A stretch of DNA of 8,020 nucleotides from an uncultured Eubacteriales bacterium (GCA_934501135.1 CAKSUE010000024.1:1-8020), one strand, 5' to 3'. Counted from the stretch's first letter, positions 1 to 6,387 are shown. Numbers and translations: made by a program. The notes: generated by a model from the sequence alone, not told the origin.

Positions 1-116
1 CACATATAATCTTCTGGAACATCTTCCCATTTTGTCCCTGGTGCAATTCCGTTATCTGGATCTCCCAATTCCTCATCATACTCATATCCACAAACTAAAC
101 ATACATACTTTTCCAT
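1..116 (-). CDS. Rubredoxin, N-terminal part (cut by window edge)
   Basis: A small cytoplasmic iron-sulfur protein that binds one iron through four cysteines and carries single electrons, in anaerobes typically to rubrerythrins, flavodiiron proteins or superoxide reductase. The 38 complete codons in the window begin [20 protein letters not shown] and show the first CxxCG knuckle (C6, C9, G10), the aromatic Y11/Y13, the [10 protein letters not shown] loop (20-28) and the W30-EDVPEDY segment. All are hallmarks of classical rubredoxins of about 52-54 residues. The two leftover bases (TG) fit the third cysteine; the second CPxCG knuckle lies outside the window. The start is ATG, preceded by a strong AAGGAGAT ribosome site at 123-130. 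The gene diverges from the acetyltransferase gene across a 187-bp spacer. The family call is very secure; the specific electron partner cannot be told from here. Confidence 0.95.
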   Translation of the reverse strand, partial: MEKYVCLVCGYEYDEELGDPDNGIAPGTKWEDVPEDYM

Positions 117-201
117 TTTATTATCTCCTTTACTTCATATTTTTGTGTGTTAGACATTTTAAATAAGTCAAAATAGTCATTATATAGTTTAACCACGAGA
201 T

Positions 202-219
202 ATGTATTAAATTATACAT
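202..219. promoter_or_regulatory. Dyad-symmetric candidate operator, rubredoxin/acetyltransferase spacer
   Basis: ATGTAT (202-207) and ATACAT (214-219) form a perfect 6-bp inverted repeat around a 6-bp AT spacer. A TATAAT hexamer on the minus strand lies at 179-184, about 60 bp ahead of the rubredoxin start. If it is the -10 of that gene, the dyad sits over the -35 region, a usual place for a repressor. The -35 itself is poor. A related half site, ATGTGTAT, follows at 224-231. The dyad does not match the PerR or CodY boxes I know. The function is inferred only. Confidence 0.3.
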
Positions 220-238
220 TAACATGTGTATTATTTCC

Positions 239-252
239 GTTGTAAAAACAAC
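239..252. repeat. Short perfect inverted repeat GTTGT-AAAA-ACAAC
   Basis: Five-base arms (239-243 and 248-252) flank an AAAA loop midway between the divergent rubredoxin and acetyltransferase genes. It could be a protein-binding dyad or a short RNA hairpin. No T-tract follows on either strand, so it is not a normal terminator. The arms are short enough that chance is possible in such AT-rich sequence. Confidence 0.3.
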
Positions 253-276
253 AAATAAATAATAAATATAAAAATA

Positions 277-285
277 TGGTATATT
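277..285 (+). promoter_or_regulatory. Candidate extended -10 promoter for the acetyltransferase gene
   Basis: TGG-TATATT matches the extended -10 pattern TGn-TATAAT with one mismatch, and there is no good -35 at 16-18 bp. Transcription would begin near 291-293, leaving only about a dozen leader bases before the TTG start. An imperfect alternative is TTGTAA at 240-245 with TAAATA at 263-268. Confidence 0.3.
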
Positions 286-291
286 ATTTAT

Positions 292-297
292 GAGGTG
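292..297 (+). promoter_or_regulatory. Ribosome binding site that sets the TTG start at 304
   Basis: GAGGTG lies six bases ahead of TTG at 304-306. The longer reading from GTG at 295 would place its start codon inside this site with no site of its own upstream, so TTG 304 is preferred. Confidence 0.7.
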
Positions 298-303
298 ATA
301 ACA

Positions 304-582
304 TTGAATTTTGAATATGAAACAAATAAAATTTTTCTTAAAAGCCATGATGGAAAAGTTATCTCTGAAATAACCTTTCCTAAAGAAGATGATAATGTTG
401 TAAATATTAATTATGTTTTTGTTGATGAATCTATAAGAGGACAAGGAATTGCAGATAAATTAATGAAAGAAGCTGTGGAACAAATAAAAAAATCCAATAA
501 AAAAGTAATAGCCTCATGTCCTTTTGCAAAATCATGGTTTCAAAAAAATCAAGAATATCAAAACTTGCTCGTAAAGGCTTAA
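304..582 (+). CDS. Small GNAT-fold N-acetyltransferase, YjdJ/NATD1 type
   Basis: A 92-residue single-domain protein of the GNAT superfamily, in the short COG2388 group that includes bacterial YjdJ and animal NATD1. Members carry the acetyl-CoA binding core but have little or no characterised substrate. Visible features are the central beta strand NINYVFVDES (34-43), the acetyl-CoA pyrophosphate loop RGQGIA (45-50, the R/Q-x-x-G-x-G/A motif) followed by helix DKLMKEAVEQIKKSN, then the strand KVIASCPFA (67-75) and the family-typical ending with W78-F79 and an NQEYQNLL helix. The length is normal for the family. TTG at 304 is chosen because GAGGTG lies six bases upstream; a GTG at 295 would overlap that site. 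The protein has no signal peptide and is presumably cytoplasmic. It diverges from rubredoxin and converges with the pullulanase gene 38 bp downstream. The fold is certain; the acetyl acceptor is unknown. Confidence 0.9.
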   Translation: MNFEYETNKIFLKSHDGKVISEITFPKEDDNVVNINYVFVDESIRGQGIADKLMKEAVEQIKKSNKKVIASCPFAKSWFQKNQEYQNLLVKA

Positions 583-619
583 TAAAAAACAATCAATGGG
601 CTTTTTTTGTTATTTATAA
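582..619. terminator. Weak AT-only hairpin between convergent genes
   Basis: The spacer between the convergent acetyltransferase and pullulanase genes holds A6 (584-589) and T7 (602-608 region) tracts flanking a 12-base loop. They can pair and give a T-run on either strand. There is no GC-rich stem, so termination here would be inefficient. A call is supported mainly by its position between two facing genes. Confidence 0.25.
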
Positions 620-620
620 G

Positions 621-2717
621 TTAAGCTATTTCAGATTTATAAAAACTATCTTTATCAACCAAAATCATTACACTTTGAGGATTTATAGTAATTCTTGTTG
701 AGTTTATGCATCCCAGACTCTCAGTCCCTGCAAATTTATCATCTGCTATAACAACCCAAGAGGAAGGAAGCTCTCTGGTGCTTTGAAGGCTAACCCGCTC
801 ACTTTTGTTATTGGGATTAATAATAACCGCTACTGTTTCCCATTCTCCATCTGTTCCACACGATTCATTATGAAGTGTATATGCTATAACATTATCTGGA
901 ACATCCTTATATGAAAAGAAGCTCGTTTCTATAGATTTTTTGCTACTATCTCTAAACGGAGAATATGCTTTTCTTATCTTATTTAAACCCTTCTTATATT
1001 CAACGCTATCAGAAAATGTAACAATATTATTCCAGTCTATACTATTAACAAAATCGGAAGACTTATAGCTATTATTATCTCCCCATTTTGTTCTACAAAA
1101 CTCCTCACCAGCTTGTGAGAAAGAAATTCCCTGTGATGTCATAATTATTGCTTCACACAGTTTATTAATTTTTACTGAATCCTCATATCTTATATAATCA
1201 GCCCTTGACTGAGATTTTACAATTTTATCATAAAGCGTTAAATTATCATGTGCTGATACGTAGCTTACTGTTTGTGATGGACATCTTGAAAAGTTGTTTC
1301 CAAATAGGTCTGACGTATTACCAGTTATTCCTGCCTGAATCTTCCTTGTAAATCCTCCACAACCTTGAATATATGCGCAATCACATCCATCTGTGCTCCC
1401 TTTTAAGCTATCACGAAATGCATCGTTAAATCCACCTATTCTATTACTTAATTTATGTAAATTCCTTTGAATTGCTGCCTCTGATGAATCAATCCCATTG
1501 TCATATAAATTAGCTGCCCATGGTTCACCATACAATATAATATTTTTCCCATTTCCGCCGTCAAGCTTATCCACTTCTTCTCTGATCATATTCATAGTTG
1601 TTATATCATGGCAACCCATCAAGTCAAATCTAAATCCATCTATATGATACTCCTCAATCCAATATTTAATAGAATCTACCATATATTTTCTAAACATCTT
1701 ATGGTTACTTGCTGTAACATTAGAGCAACATGAACCATCACAAAATGTTCCATCTTCCCTCATTCTATAGTAGTATCCCGGCACTGTTCTTTCAAAGCAA
1801 GAATCTGTAGTATATGTATGATTAAAAACCACATCCATAATAATCCCTATTCCATTATCATGGAGCGTTTTTACCATCTGTTTAAATTCATTTATCCTCA
1901 CTTCACCATTGTATGGATCAGTAGAATAAGACCCTTCCGGCACATTATAATTCTGAGGATCATATCCCCAATTATAATTTAAAGGATCATATGATCTTTC
2001 ATCAACTGTCTCATAATCACTAATAGGCAAGAGCTGGACATAATTTACTCCTTGGTCAACAAGATAATCAAGGCACGTTGGAATCTTTCCTTCGTTATTT
2101 AAAGTTGTACCTCTTTGTTTAAATGCCAAATATTTACCTTTATATTTATCTAAAACACCCGATGAACTATGTATTGAAAAATCCCTTACATGAACTTCCC
2201 ATACAATTGCATCAGTAGGATTTTTAGAATAAACGTGTTTATCCGCGTCCCATCCTTCAGGATTAGTAGACTTTAAATCCACAACCATACTTCTTTTACC
2301 ATTTACACCTACTGCCTTTGAGTAAACATCTGTAGTCTCTTTAGTTTTTCCGTCAACAGTTATTAAATAAGTATAATAAATATTTTTAACATCGCCTTCT
2401 ATATACACATACCAAACTCCAGTCTCCTCCGATTTTTCTAAATTAGTTTCAGAAATAATCCCTGAATTTGTCTCTTCATCGCTACCGGTTCTATAGAGTC
2501 TTAATATAACACTTGATGCTGTAGGGGCCCAAACCTTGAAAGTTGTTCCTTTCCTAGAATATATTGCCCCTAAGTCATCTCCAGCGTAATAGAATCTATC
2601 AAGAGATACAGCAAAATCTTCATATTTATTTGCCGATACCAAGTTAGAAGAGAAAAATAAATTAGAAATAAACACCATAAATGCAAAAATAAAAGATAAA
2701 ACCTTTTTTCCTCTCAT
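621..2717 (-). CDS. pulA: Secreted type I pullulanase (GH13, CBM48)
   Basis: Debranching enzyme that hydrolyses alpha-1,6 links in pullulan, amylopectin or glycogen outside the cell. The 698-residue product has a signal peptide (RGKK, hydrophobic 7-24, cleavage expected after VSA29), a CBM48-like N-terminal beta domain (about 45-135, containing FKVWAPTASSV), a GH13 barrel (about 160-590) and a C-terminal beta domain. The type I pullulanase signature YNWGYDP is at 248-254. The four GH13 regions are DVVFNH (295-300), FRFDLMG with nucleophile D365, YGEPW with acid/base E398, and SAHDN with transition-state stabiliser D491. All catalytic residues are intact. There is no SLH, LPxTG or dockerin, so it should be released freely. 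Fourteen cysteines are unusual for a secreted enzyme. ATG 2717 is preferred over GTG 2735, because GTG 2735 lies immediately upstream of, and reads through, the ribosome site. Confidence 0.95.
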   Translation of the reverse strand: MRGKKVLSFIFAFMVFISNLFFSSNLVSANKYEDFAVSLDRFYYAGDDLGAIYSRKGTTFKVWAPTASSVILRLYRTGSDEETNSGIISETNLEKSEETGVWYVYIEGDVKNIYYTYLITVDGKTKETTDVYSKAVGVNGKRSMVVDLKSTNPEGWDADKHVYSKNPTDAIVWEVHVRDFSIHSSSGVLDKYKGKYLAFKQRGTTLNNEGKIPTCLDYLVDQGVNYVQLLPISDYETVDERSYDPLNYNWGYDPQNYNVPEGSYSTDPYNGEVRINEFKQMVKTLHDNGIGIIMDVVFNHTYTTDSCFERTVPGYYYRMREDGTFCDGSCCSNVTASNHKMFRKYMVDSIKYWIEEYHIDGFRFDLMGCHDITTMNMIREEVDKLDGGNGKNIILYGEPWAANLYDNGIDSSEAAIQRNLHKLSNRIGGFNDAFRDSLKGSTDGCDCAYIQGCGGFTRKIQAGITGNTSDLFGNNFSRCPSQTVSYVSAHDNLTLYDKIVKSQSRADYIRYEDSVKINKLCEAIIMTSQGISFSQAGEEFCRTKWGDNNSYKSSDFVNSIDWNNIVTFSDSVEYKKGLNKIRKAYSPFRDSSKKSIETSFFSYKDVPDNVIAYTLHNESCGTDGEWETVAVIINPNNKSERVSLQSTRELPSSWVVIADDKFAGTESLGCINSTRITINPQSVMILVDKDSFYKSEIA

Positions 2718-2726
2718 AAGCCTTAA

Positions 2727-2733
2727 CCCTCCC
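2727..2733 (-). promoter_or_regulatory. Ribosome binding site that sets the pullulanase start
   Basis: GGGAGGG on the minus strand, with its GGAGG core ten bases ahead of ATG 2717. The spacing is slightly long. The alternative GTG at 2735 directly abuts this site and has no site of its own, and it would add MGGLRL ahead of an otherwise normal signal peptide. Confidence 0.65.
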
Positions 2734-2820
2734 ACACAAAGTATTAATTCATAAAAAACTCATTTCAAAAAATCATTTTATTGTACTATTCTTGATTTTT
2801 ACATTAATCTTTCATAAAAT

Positions 2821-2849
2821 ATTGTGTAATATTATCTATTATTTGTCAA
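2821..2849 (-). promoter_or_regulatory. Candidate promoter for the pullulanase gene
   Basis: On the minus strand a perfect TTGACA -35 (2849-2844) is followed after 17 bases by CACAAT (2826-2821), which matches four of six -10 positions. The leader would be roughly 95 bases. I found no catabolite-control (cre) box of the TGWNANCGNTNWCA type nearby, although glucose repression would be expected for this enzyme. Confidence 0.45.
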
Positions 2850-2897
2850 TTATATCAACATAAAATTAACTAATAATTCAAAAAATATACACATCCA

Positions 2898-2926
2898 TTG
2901 TATTTTTAATATAAAAATGTTATTAT
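2898..2926 (+). promoter_or_regulatory. Promoter for the glycosyltransferase gene
   Basis: TTGTAT (2898-2903), a 17-base spacer and TATTAT (2921-2926) form a good sigma-A-type promoter. The expected start of transcription is about 2933, giving a leader of roughly 30 bases up to the AGGAGA ribosome site at 2952-2957. Confidence 0.6.
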
Positions 2927-2961
2927 ATTTTTGAATATATTACATATAGGTAGGAGAAATT

Positions 2962-4167
2962 ATGAAAATTCTAATATTGTCGGCATCCACAGGTGGCGGA
3001 CATATGAAAGCCTCATCCGCTATCAAATCACATATTCTTAGTAAAAATAAAAATGCTATTGTTGAAATATCTGATACTTTAAAGTATATAAGCCCCTTAC
3101 TTGATAAAACTATTTCCGATGGGTATGAATATCTTGCTAAAAAGGTTCCAAAAATGTATGGCGTAATGTATAAACAGTCAAATAAAGAAACCGTTCTTAA
3201 CACGTTTGTATATAAATTTAATACCTTATTTTCTAAAAAATTAATTCCACTTTTAGAAGATTTTAAACCAGATGCTATAGTCTCTACACATCCATTCACA
3301 ACAGAAATGCTTTCTAACCTTAAAGATATTTTAGGGATTAATATTCCTTTAATATGCATTATGACAGACTATGCACCTCACAAAGCATGGCTAAACAAAA
3401 ATGTCGATGCTTATGTTGTTGCTAATGATAAAATGGTAGACACAATGGCCGAAGCCGGTATTAATAAAGAAATAATTTACCCGTTTGGTATACCAATTGA
3501 AGATTCTTTCTTTACAAAAAAAGAAAGAAGTGAAACGTTAAACGAGATTGGACTTTCTGATGAATTGCCTACAATTCTTATTATGGCAGGGAGTTTTGGC
3601 GTTACAGATATTCTTAAAATATATAATAGAATAATTAAATTAGATATCAATTTTCAAATAATAATTATTACTGGAAAAAATAAGAAACTATACGATAGTT
3701 TTGAAAAAATATTAAGCAAAGATGAAAACGAACCACTTTTAACATTAGGAAAACATAGTATAAAAAAACCTTCTATTAATAAGCCTAAGGGTATATCTAA
3801 TAATAAAGCTACAAAACTCATTTATTTTACAAATGAAGTGGCTAAGTATATGTTTGCGTCAGATTTAATTATCACTAAACCCGGTGGACTAACTGTATCT
3901 GAAGCGTTGGCATGTAATCTACCCATGGCTATATTTAATGCAATACCTGGTCAAGAAGAGGAAAATGCAGATTTTTTAGTCGATAATAATATGGCAGTAA
4001 GGCTTGGAAAAGGTTCATATTGCGAAGAAACTATACGAAAACTTCTTTCTGATAGAGACAAGCTAGAATCTATGAGAGCTTCTTGTGAAACATTCGATAA
4101 ATCAACCTCATGTGATAATATTTATAACTTAATAGAATCTTTGGTGAATAATAAAGTAAACAAATAG
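2962..4167 (+). CDS. MGDG-synthase/UgtP-type diacylglycerol glycosyltransferase
   Basis: A GT28-family glycosyltransferase (GT-B fold, relative of MurG, plant MGD synthase and Bacillus UgtP/YpfP) that transfers a sugar from a UDP-sugar to diacylglycerol at the inner membrane face. The product gives glycolipids or the lipoteichoic-acid anchor. The N-terminal acceptor domain opens MKILILSASTGGGHMKASSAI, with the STGGGH loop at 9-14. It continues through VSTHPF (107-112) and TDYAPH (135-140). The donor domain starts near PTILIMAGSFG (203-213) and carries the nucleotide-sugar motif TKPGGLTVSEAL (305-316) and PGQEEEN (329-335). At 401 residues it is slightly longer than the core family, with a Lys/Ser-rich insertion at about 253-286. 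ATG 2962 has AGGAGA five bases upstream. There is no membrane segment, as in UgtP. The sugar (glucose or galactose) and the number of transfers cannot be read from sequence. Confidence 0.88.
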   Translation: MKILILSASTGGGHMKASSAIKSHILSKNKNAIVEISDTLKYISPLLDKTISDGYEYLAKKVPKMYGVMYKQSNKETVLNTFVYKFNTLFSKKLIPLLEDFKPDAIVSTHPFTTEMLSNLKDILGINIPLICIMTDYAPHKAWLNKNVDAYVVANDKMVDTMAEAGINKEIIYPFGIPIEDSFFTKKERSETLNEIGLSDELPTILIMAGSFGVTDILKIYNRIIKLDINFQIIIITGKNKKLYDSFEKILSKDENEPLLTLGKHSIKKPSINKPKGISNNKATKLIYFTNEVAKYMFASDLIITKPGGLTVSEALACNLPMAIFNAIPGQEEENADFLVDNNMAVRLGKGSYCEETIRKLLSDRDKLESMRASCETFDKSTSCDNIYNLIESLVNNKVNK

Positions 4168-4188
4168 CACTTATACCTTAATAATTCA

Positions 4189-4221
4189 GATCGCCAATAA
4201 TGGCGGTTGCACTAGGCCGCT
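4189..4221 (+). promoter_or_regulatory. Two competing hairpins in the spacer before the purine permease
   Basis: Hairpin 1 pairs 4190-4196 with 4201-4207 around the loop ATAA (core CGCCA/TGGCG). Hairpin 2 pairs 4203-4208 with 4215-4220 around GCACTA, with four GC pairs and two U-G pairs. They share 4203-4207, so only one can form at a time. This is the most GC-rich spot in the 99-bp spacer. Only TTTAAAATAT follows, so neither is a strong intrinsic terminator. It may be a processing or attenuation element, or simply the weak end of the upstream transcript. The sequence does not match a purine riboswitch. Confidence 0.4.
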
Positions 4222-4255
4222 TTAAAATATAAATCTATACTAATTATTTTAATTT

Positions 4256-4261
4256 GAGGTG
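4256..4261 (+). promoter_or_regulatory. Ribosome binding site ahead of an ATGTG double start
   Basis: GAGGTG lies three bases ahead of ATG 4265 and five bases ahead of GTG 4267. ATG opens only a seven-codon reading frame (MWKDYLN, stop at 4286-4288). GTG opens the permease. The better spacing and the long frame both favour GTG. Confidence 0.75.
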
Positions 4262-4266
4262 ATTAT

Positions 4267-5628
4267 GTGGAAAGATTATTTAAACTAAAGGAACGCGGAA
4301 CCAACATTCAAACTGAGATACTCGCGGGTATCACAACATTTATCACAATGGCATATGTCCTGGCGGTTAATCCAAACATACTTAGCGCTTCTGGTATGGA
4401 CAAGGGTGCTGTATTTACGGCAACGGCACTAGCATCTGCAATAGCAACCTTCATTATGGCATTGCTAGCCAATTATCCTATTGCTTTATCTTCTGGGATG
4501 GGATTAAATGCATATTTTGCATATACTGTTTGTTTAGGAGAACTCTCAGATGTTCCAGACCCCTGGACAATTGCACTAACTGCAGTTTTGGTAGAAGGTA
4601 TTATTTTTATAATTTTATCAATCTTTAAATTTCGAGAATCAATAGTTAATTCTATACCTCAAAATTTAAAACATGGCATTTCCGCAAGTATTGGGTTATT
4701 CATAGCATTTATAGGATTGCAGGGAGCTGATATTGTTGTTAGTGATAGTTCTACCCTTGTGAAATTAGGAGACTTTTCTAACCCAAGCTTCGTTCTTTGT
4801 TTAGTAGGTATAATAATTATCGCTATAATGAACCATTATAAAATTAAAGGTTCTATTCTTTGGGGAATACTTGCGACCTGGATACTAGGCATAATAGCAG
4901 AATTGTCTGGATGGTATGTTGTAGATATAGATGCCGGGATATATTCATTAATTCCTCAATTTTCAGCTTCAAGTTTTATTCCACCCTCAATAGCCCCTAC
5001 ATTTATTAAATTTAACTTCCCATGGTTATCAAAGCATCTCATAGAATTTTTGTCAATAACATTCTCTTTCCTATTTGTTGATATGTTTGATACAATCGGT
5101 ACCGTTATAGGTGTTGCCGAAAAGACTAACTTACTAGATAAAAACGGAAATCTACCTAAAGTTGGCAGAGTTTTGATGGCGGATGCATTAGGAACTACAA
5201 TAGGCGCCTGTCTTGGAACATCAACCATTACAAGCTATGTTGAGTCTTCTGCTGGAGTTGCCCAAGGTGGAAAAACAGGACTAACATCTATTTCAACCGG
5301 TACTATGTTTTTAATTGCATTGTTTTTATCTCCTGTTTTCCTTGCTATTCCGAGTTTTGCCACTGCACCAGCTCTAATCATAGTAGGAATGTATATGATA
5401 ACATCTATTACAAAAATGTCATTTAGCAATGATACAGCCGATTCTGTTGGGGGATATCTTGCAATTATAATGATGGTTCTAACCTACTCTATTGCAAATG
5501 GAATAATGTTTGGTATCTTGTCATGGATTATTATAAAATTATTTACAGGAAAAATAAAAGAAATTCATCCCATAATGTATATAATAGGAATACTATTCCT
5601 AATCAGAATTATCACCCTTGTGATTTAA
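4267..5628 (+). CDS. NCS2 family purine permease (AzgA/PbuG/PbuO type)
   Basis: Cytoplasmic-membrane proton symporter of the COG2252 branch of the nucleobase-cation symporter-2 family, which imports hypoxanthine, guanine or adenine for salvage. The 453-residue length is typical. Family landmarks are AGITTFITMAYVLAVNP (20-36, TM1), SSGMGLNAYFAY (75-86, the half-helix region around TM3), the TM8 motif VDMFDTIGT (271-279) with its conserved acidic residues, and GTSTITSYVESSAGVAQGGK (317-336, TM10 region). Hydrophobic stretches continue to the C-terminus (LYI-rich 397-453), in keeping with the 14-helix 7+7 fold. It starts with GTG because the overlapping ATG is out of frame. The gene lies 99 bp after the glycosyltransferase on the same strand and ends at a strong terminator. 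No purine riboswitch precedes it, although related permeases in Clostridia often have one. Whether it favours adenine or guanine/hypoxanthine cannot be decided here. Confidence 0.93.
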   Translation: MERLFKLKERGTNIQTEILAGITTFITMAYVLAVNPNILSASGMDKGAVFTATALASAIATFIMALLANYPIALSSGMGLNAYFAYTVCLGELSDVPDPWTIALTAVLVEGIIFIILSIFKFRESIVNSIPQNLKHGISASIGLFIAFIGLQGADIVVSDSSTLVKLGDFSNPSFVLCLVGIIIIAIMNHYKIKGSILWGILATWILGIIAELSGWYVVDIDAGIYSLIPQFSASSFIPPSIAPTFIKFNFPWLSKHLIEFLSITFSFLFVDMFDTIGTVIGVAEKTNLLDKNGNLPKVGRVLMADALGTTIGACLGTSTITSYVESSAGVAQGGKTGLTSISTGTMFLIALFLSPVFLAIPSFATAPALIIVGMYMITSITKMSFSNDTADSVGGYLAIIMMVLTYSIANGIMFGILSWIIIKLFTGKIKEIHPIMYIIGILFLIRIITLVI

Positions 5629-5661
5629 AAAACAGCCTTAGAGAAATCTAAGGCTGTTTTT
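5628..5661. terminator. Strong bidirectional intrinsic terminator
   Basis: A near-perfect 15-bp stem (5628-5642 with 5647-5661) closes on a GAAA tetraloop. Its core is CAGCCTTAGA paired with TCTAAGGCTG. A-runs before and T-runs after the core supply the U-tract on both strands, so it can end both the permease transcript and the convergent beta-helix gene, whose stop codon is only about 20 bp away. Confidence 0.95.
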
Positions 5662-5682
5662 AATTAAAGTATATTATAAAAA

Positions 5683-6354
5683 TTATCTTTCTACCTTTTC
5701 AACAATATCATTTCTGTTTTTATAAATACTTTTTCCTGGCACAAATCCTCTAACCATGGAAAGAGGATAAATATTGCTACATTTACCTACAATGGTTCCC
5801 GGATTTAAAACAGAATTGCATCCCACCTCTACATTATCACCTAAAATAGCTCCAAATTTCTTAAGACCTGTTTCTATTTTCTCGGCACAGCTTATCGTAA
5901 CAAGCGTTTTATCGGACTTTACATTAGATGTTATAGATCCAGCACCCATATGTGCTTTATATCCTAAAATAGAGTCACCAACATAATTATAATGAGGGAC
6001 CTGAACATTATCGAATAATATTACATTTTTAAGTTCTGTAGAATTGCCAACAACAGCACTTTTTCCAATAATTGCGTTTCCCCTTATAAATGCACAATGT
6101 CTAACTTCAGCATTAGCACATATAATAGCAGGACCATTAATAAACGCAGTTGGTGCAACCTTGGCAGTTTTTGCAATCCAAATATTTTCACCTTTTTTAT
6201 CATACTCTTCTAAAGATAAATTCTGCCCTAGCTTCATTATAAAATCAGATATTTTCGGTAACGCCTCCCAAGGGTACATTATATCTTTGAACAAATCCTT
6301 TGCTATAGTCTTTTCAAAATCCAGTATATTTTTAGCTAATAATTTCTCTTTCAT
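5683..6354 (-). CDS. Stand-alone left-handed beta-helix protein (GlmU C-terminal type)
   Basis: A 223-residue cytoplasmic protein made of a short helical N-terminus (1-54, with MYPWEALPKISDFIMKLG at 26-43) and hexapeptide repeats forming a left-handed beta helix (about 58-200). Repeats are seen at IWIAKTAKVAPTAFI, IICANAEVRHCAFI, AIIGKSAVVGNST, VGDSILGYKAHMGAGS and AILGDNVEVGCNSVLNPGTIVG. It resembles the acetyltransferase end of GlmU and relatives; H136-MGAGSITSN recalls the GlmU GAGT-x-T-x-NYDG segment. Homologues are often labelled 'UDP-N-acetylglucosamine pyrophosphorylase', but there is no Rossmann nucleotidyltransferase domain and no LxxGxGTRM motif here, so that name is not supported. 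Acyl transfer to a (nucleotide) sugar is the likeliest role; the substrate is unknown. The start is ATG 6354, because GGAGG sits five bases upstream and overlaps the alternative ATG 6366. It converges with the permease and diverges from leuA. Confidence 0.85.
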   Translation of the reverse strand: MKEKLLAKNILDFEKTIAKDLFKDIMYPWEALPKISDFIMKLGQNLSLEEYDKKGENIWIAKTAKVAPTAFINGPAIICANAEVRHCAFIRGNAIIGKSAVVGNSTELKNVILFDNVQVPHYNYVGDSILGYKAHMGAGSITSNVKSDKTLVTISCAEKIETGLKKFGAILGDNVEVGCNSVLNPGTIVGKCSNIYPLSMVRGFVPGKSIYKNRNDIVEKVER

Positions 6355-6359
6355 ATTAT

Positions 6360-6364
6360 CCTCC
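6360..6364 (-). promoter_or_regulatory. Ribosome binding site that sets the beta-helix protein start
   Basis: GGAGG on the minus strand lies five bases ahead of ATG 6354. The upstream in-frame ATG at 6366 overlaps this site and has no comparable site of its own, so the extra MEDN is probably not made. Confidence 0.75.
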
Positions 6365-6387
6365 ATAATTTACTATTATCGACTAAT

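Noticed and set aside
202..219. PerR box upstream of rubredoxin
   Set aside because: The dyad has an even centre and its right arm does not fit TTATAATNATTATAA, so the name is not justified.
290..298. Two-codon minigene ATG-AGG-TGA overlapping the acetyltransferase ribosome site
   Set aside because: It has no ribosome site of its own and the likely transcript begins inside it; probably a chance reading of the GAGGTGA site.
130..444. Minus-strand 104-codon frame across the rubredoxin/acetyltransferase spacer
   Set aside because: Low-complexity I/Y/F-rich translation, no ribosome site, and it runs antisense into the well-supported acetyltransferase gene.
516..701. Plus-strand 61-codon frame spanning the end of the acetyltransferase gene
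   Set aside because: It overlaps the real gene in another frame and runs antisense into the pullulanase 3' end; no family features.
4168..4266. Purine riboswitch ahead of the NCS2 permease
   Set aside because: I looked for the three-way-junction core (paired loops with conserved GTTTCTAC and CCGTAAA-like segments) and it is absent; the two hairpins here have different sequences.
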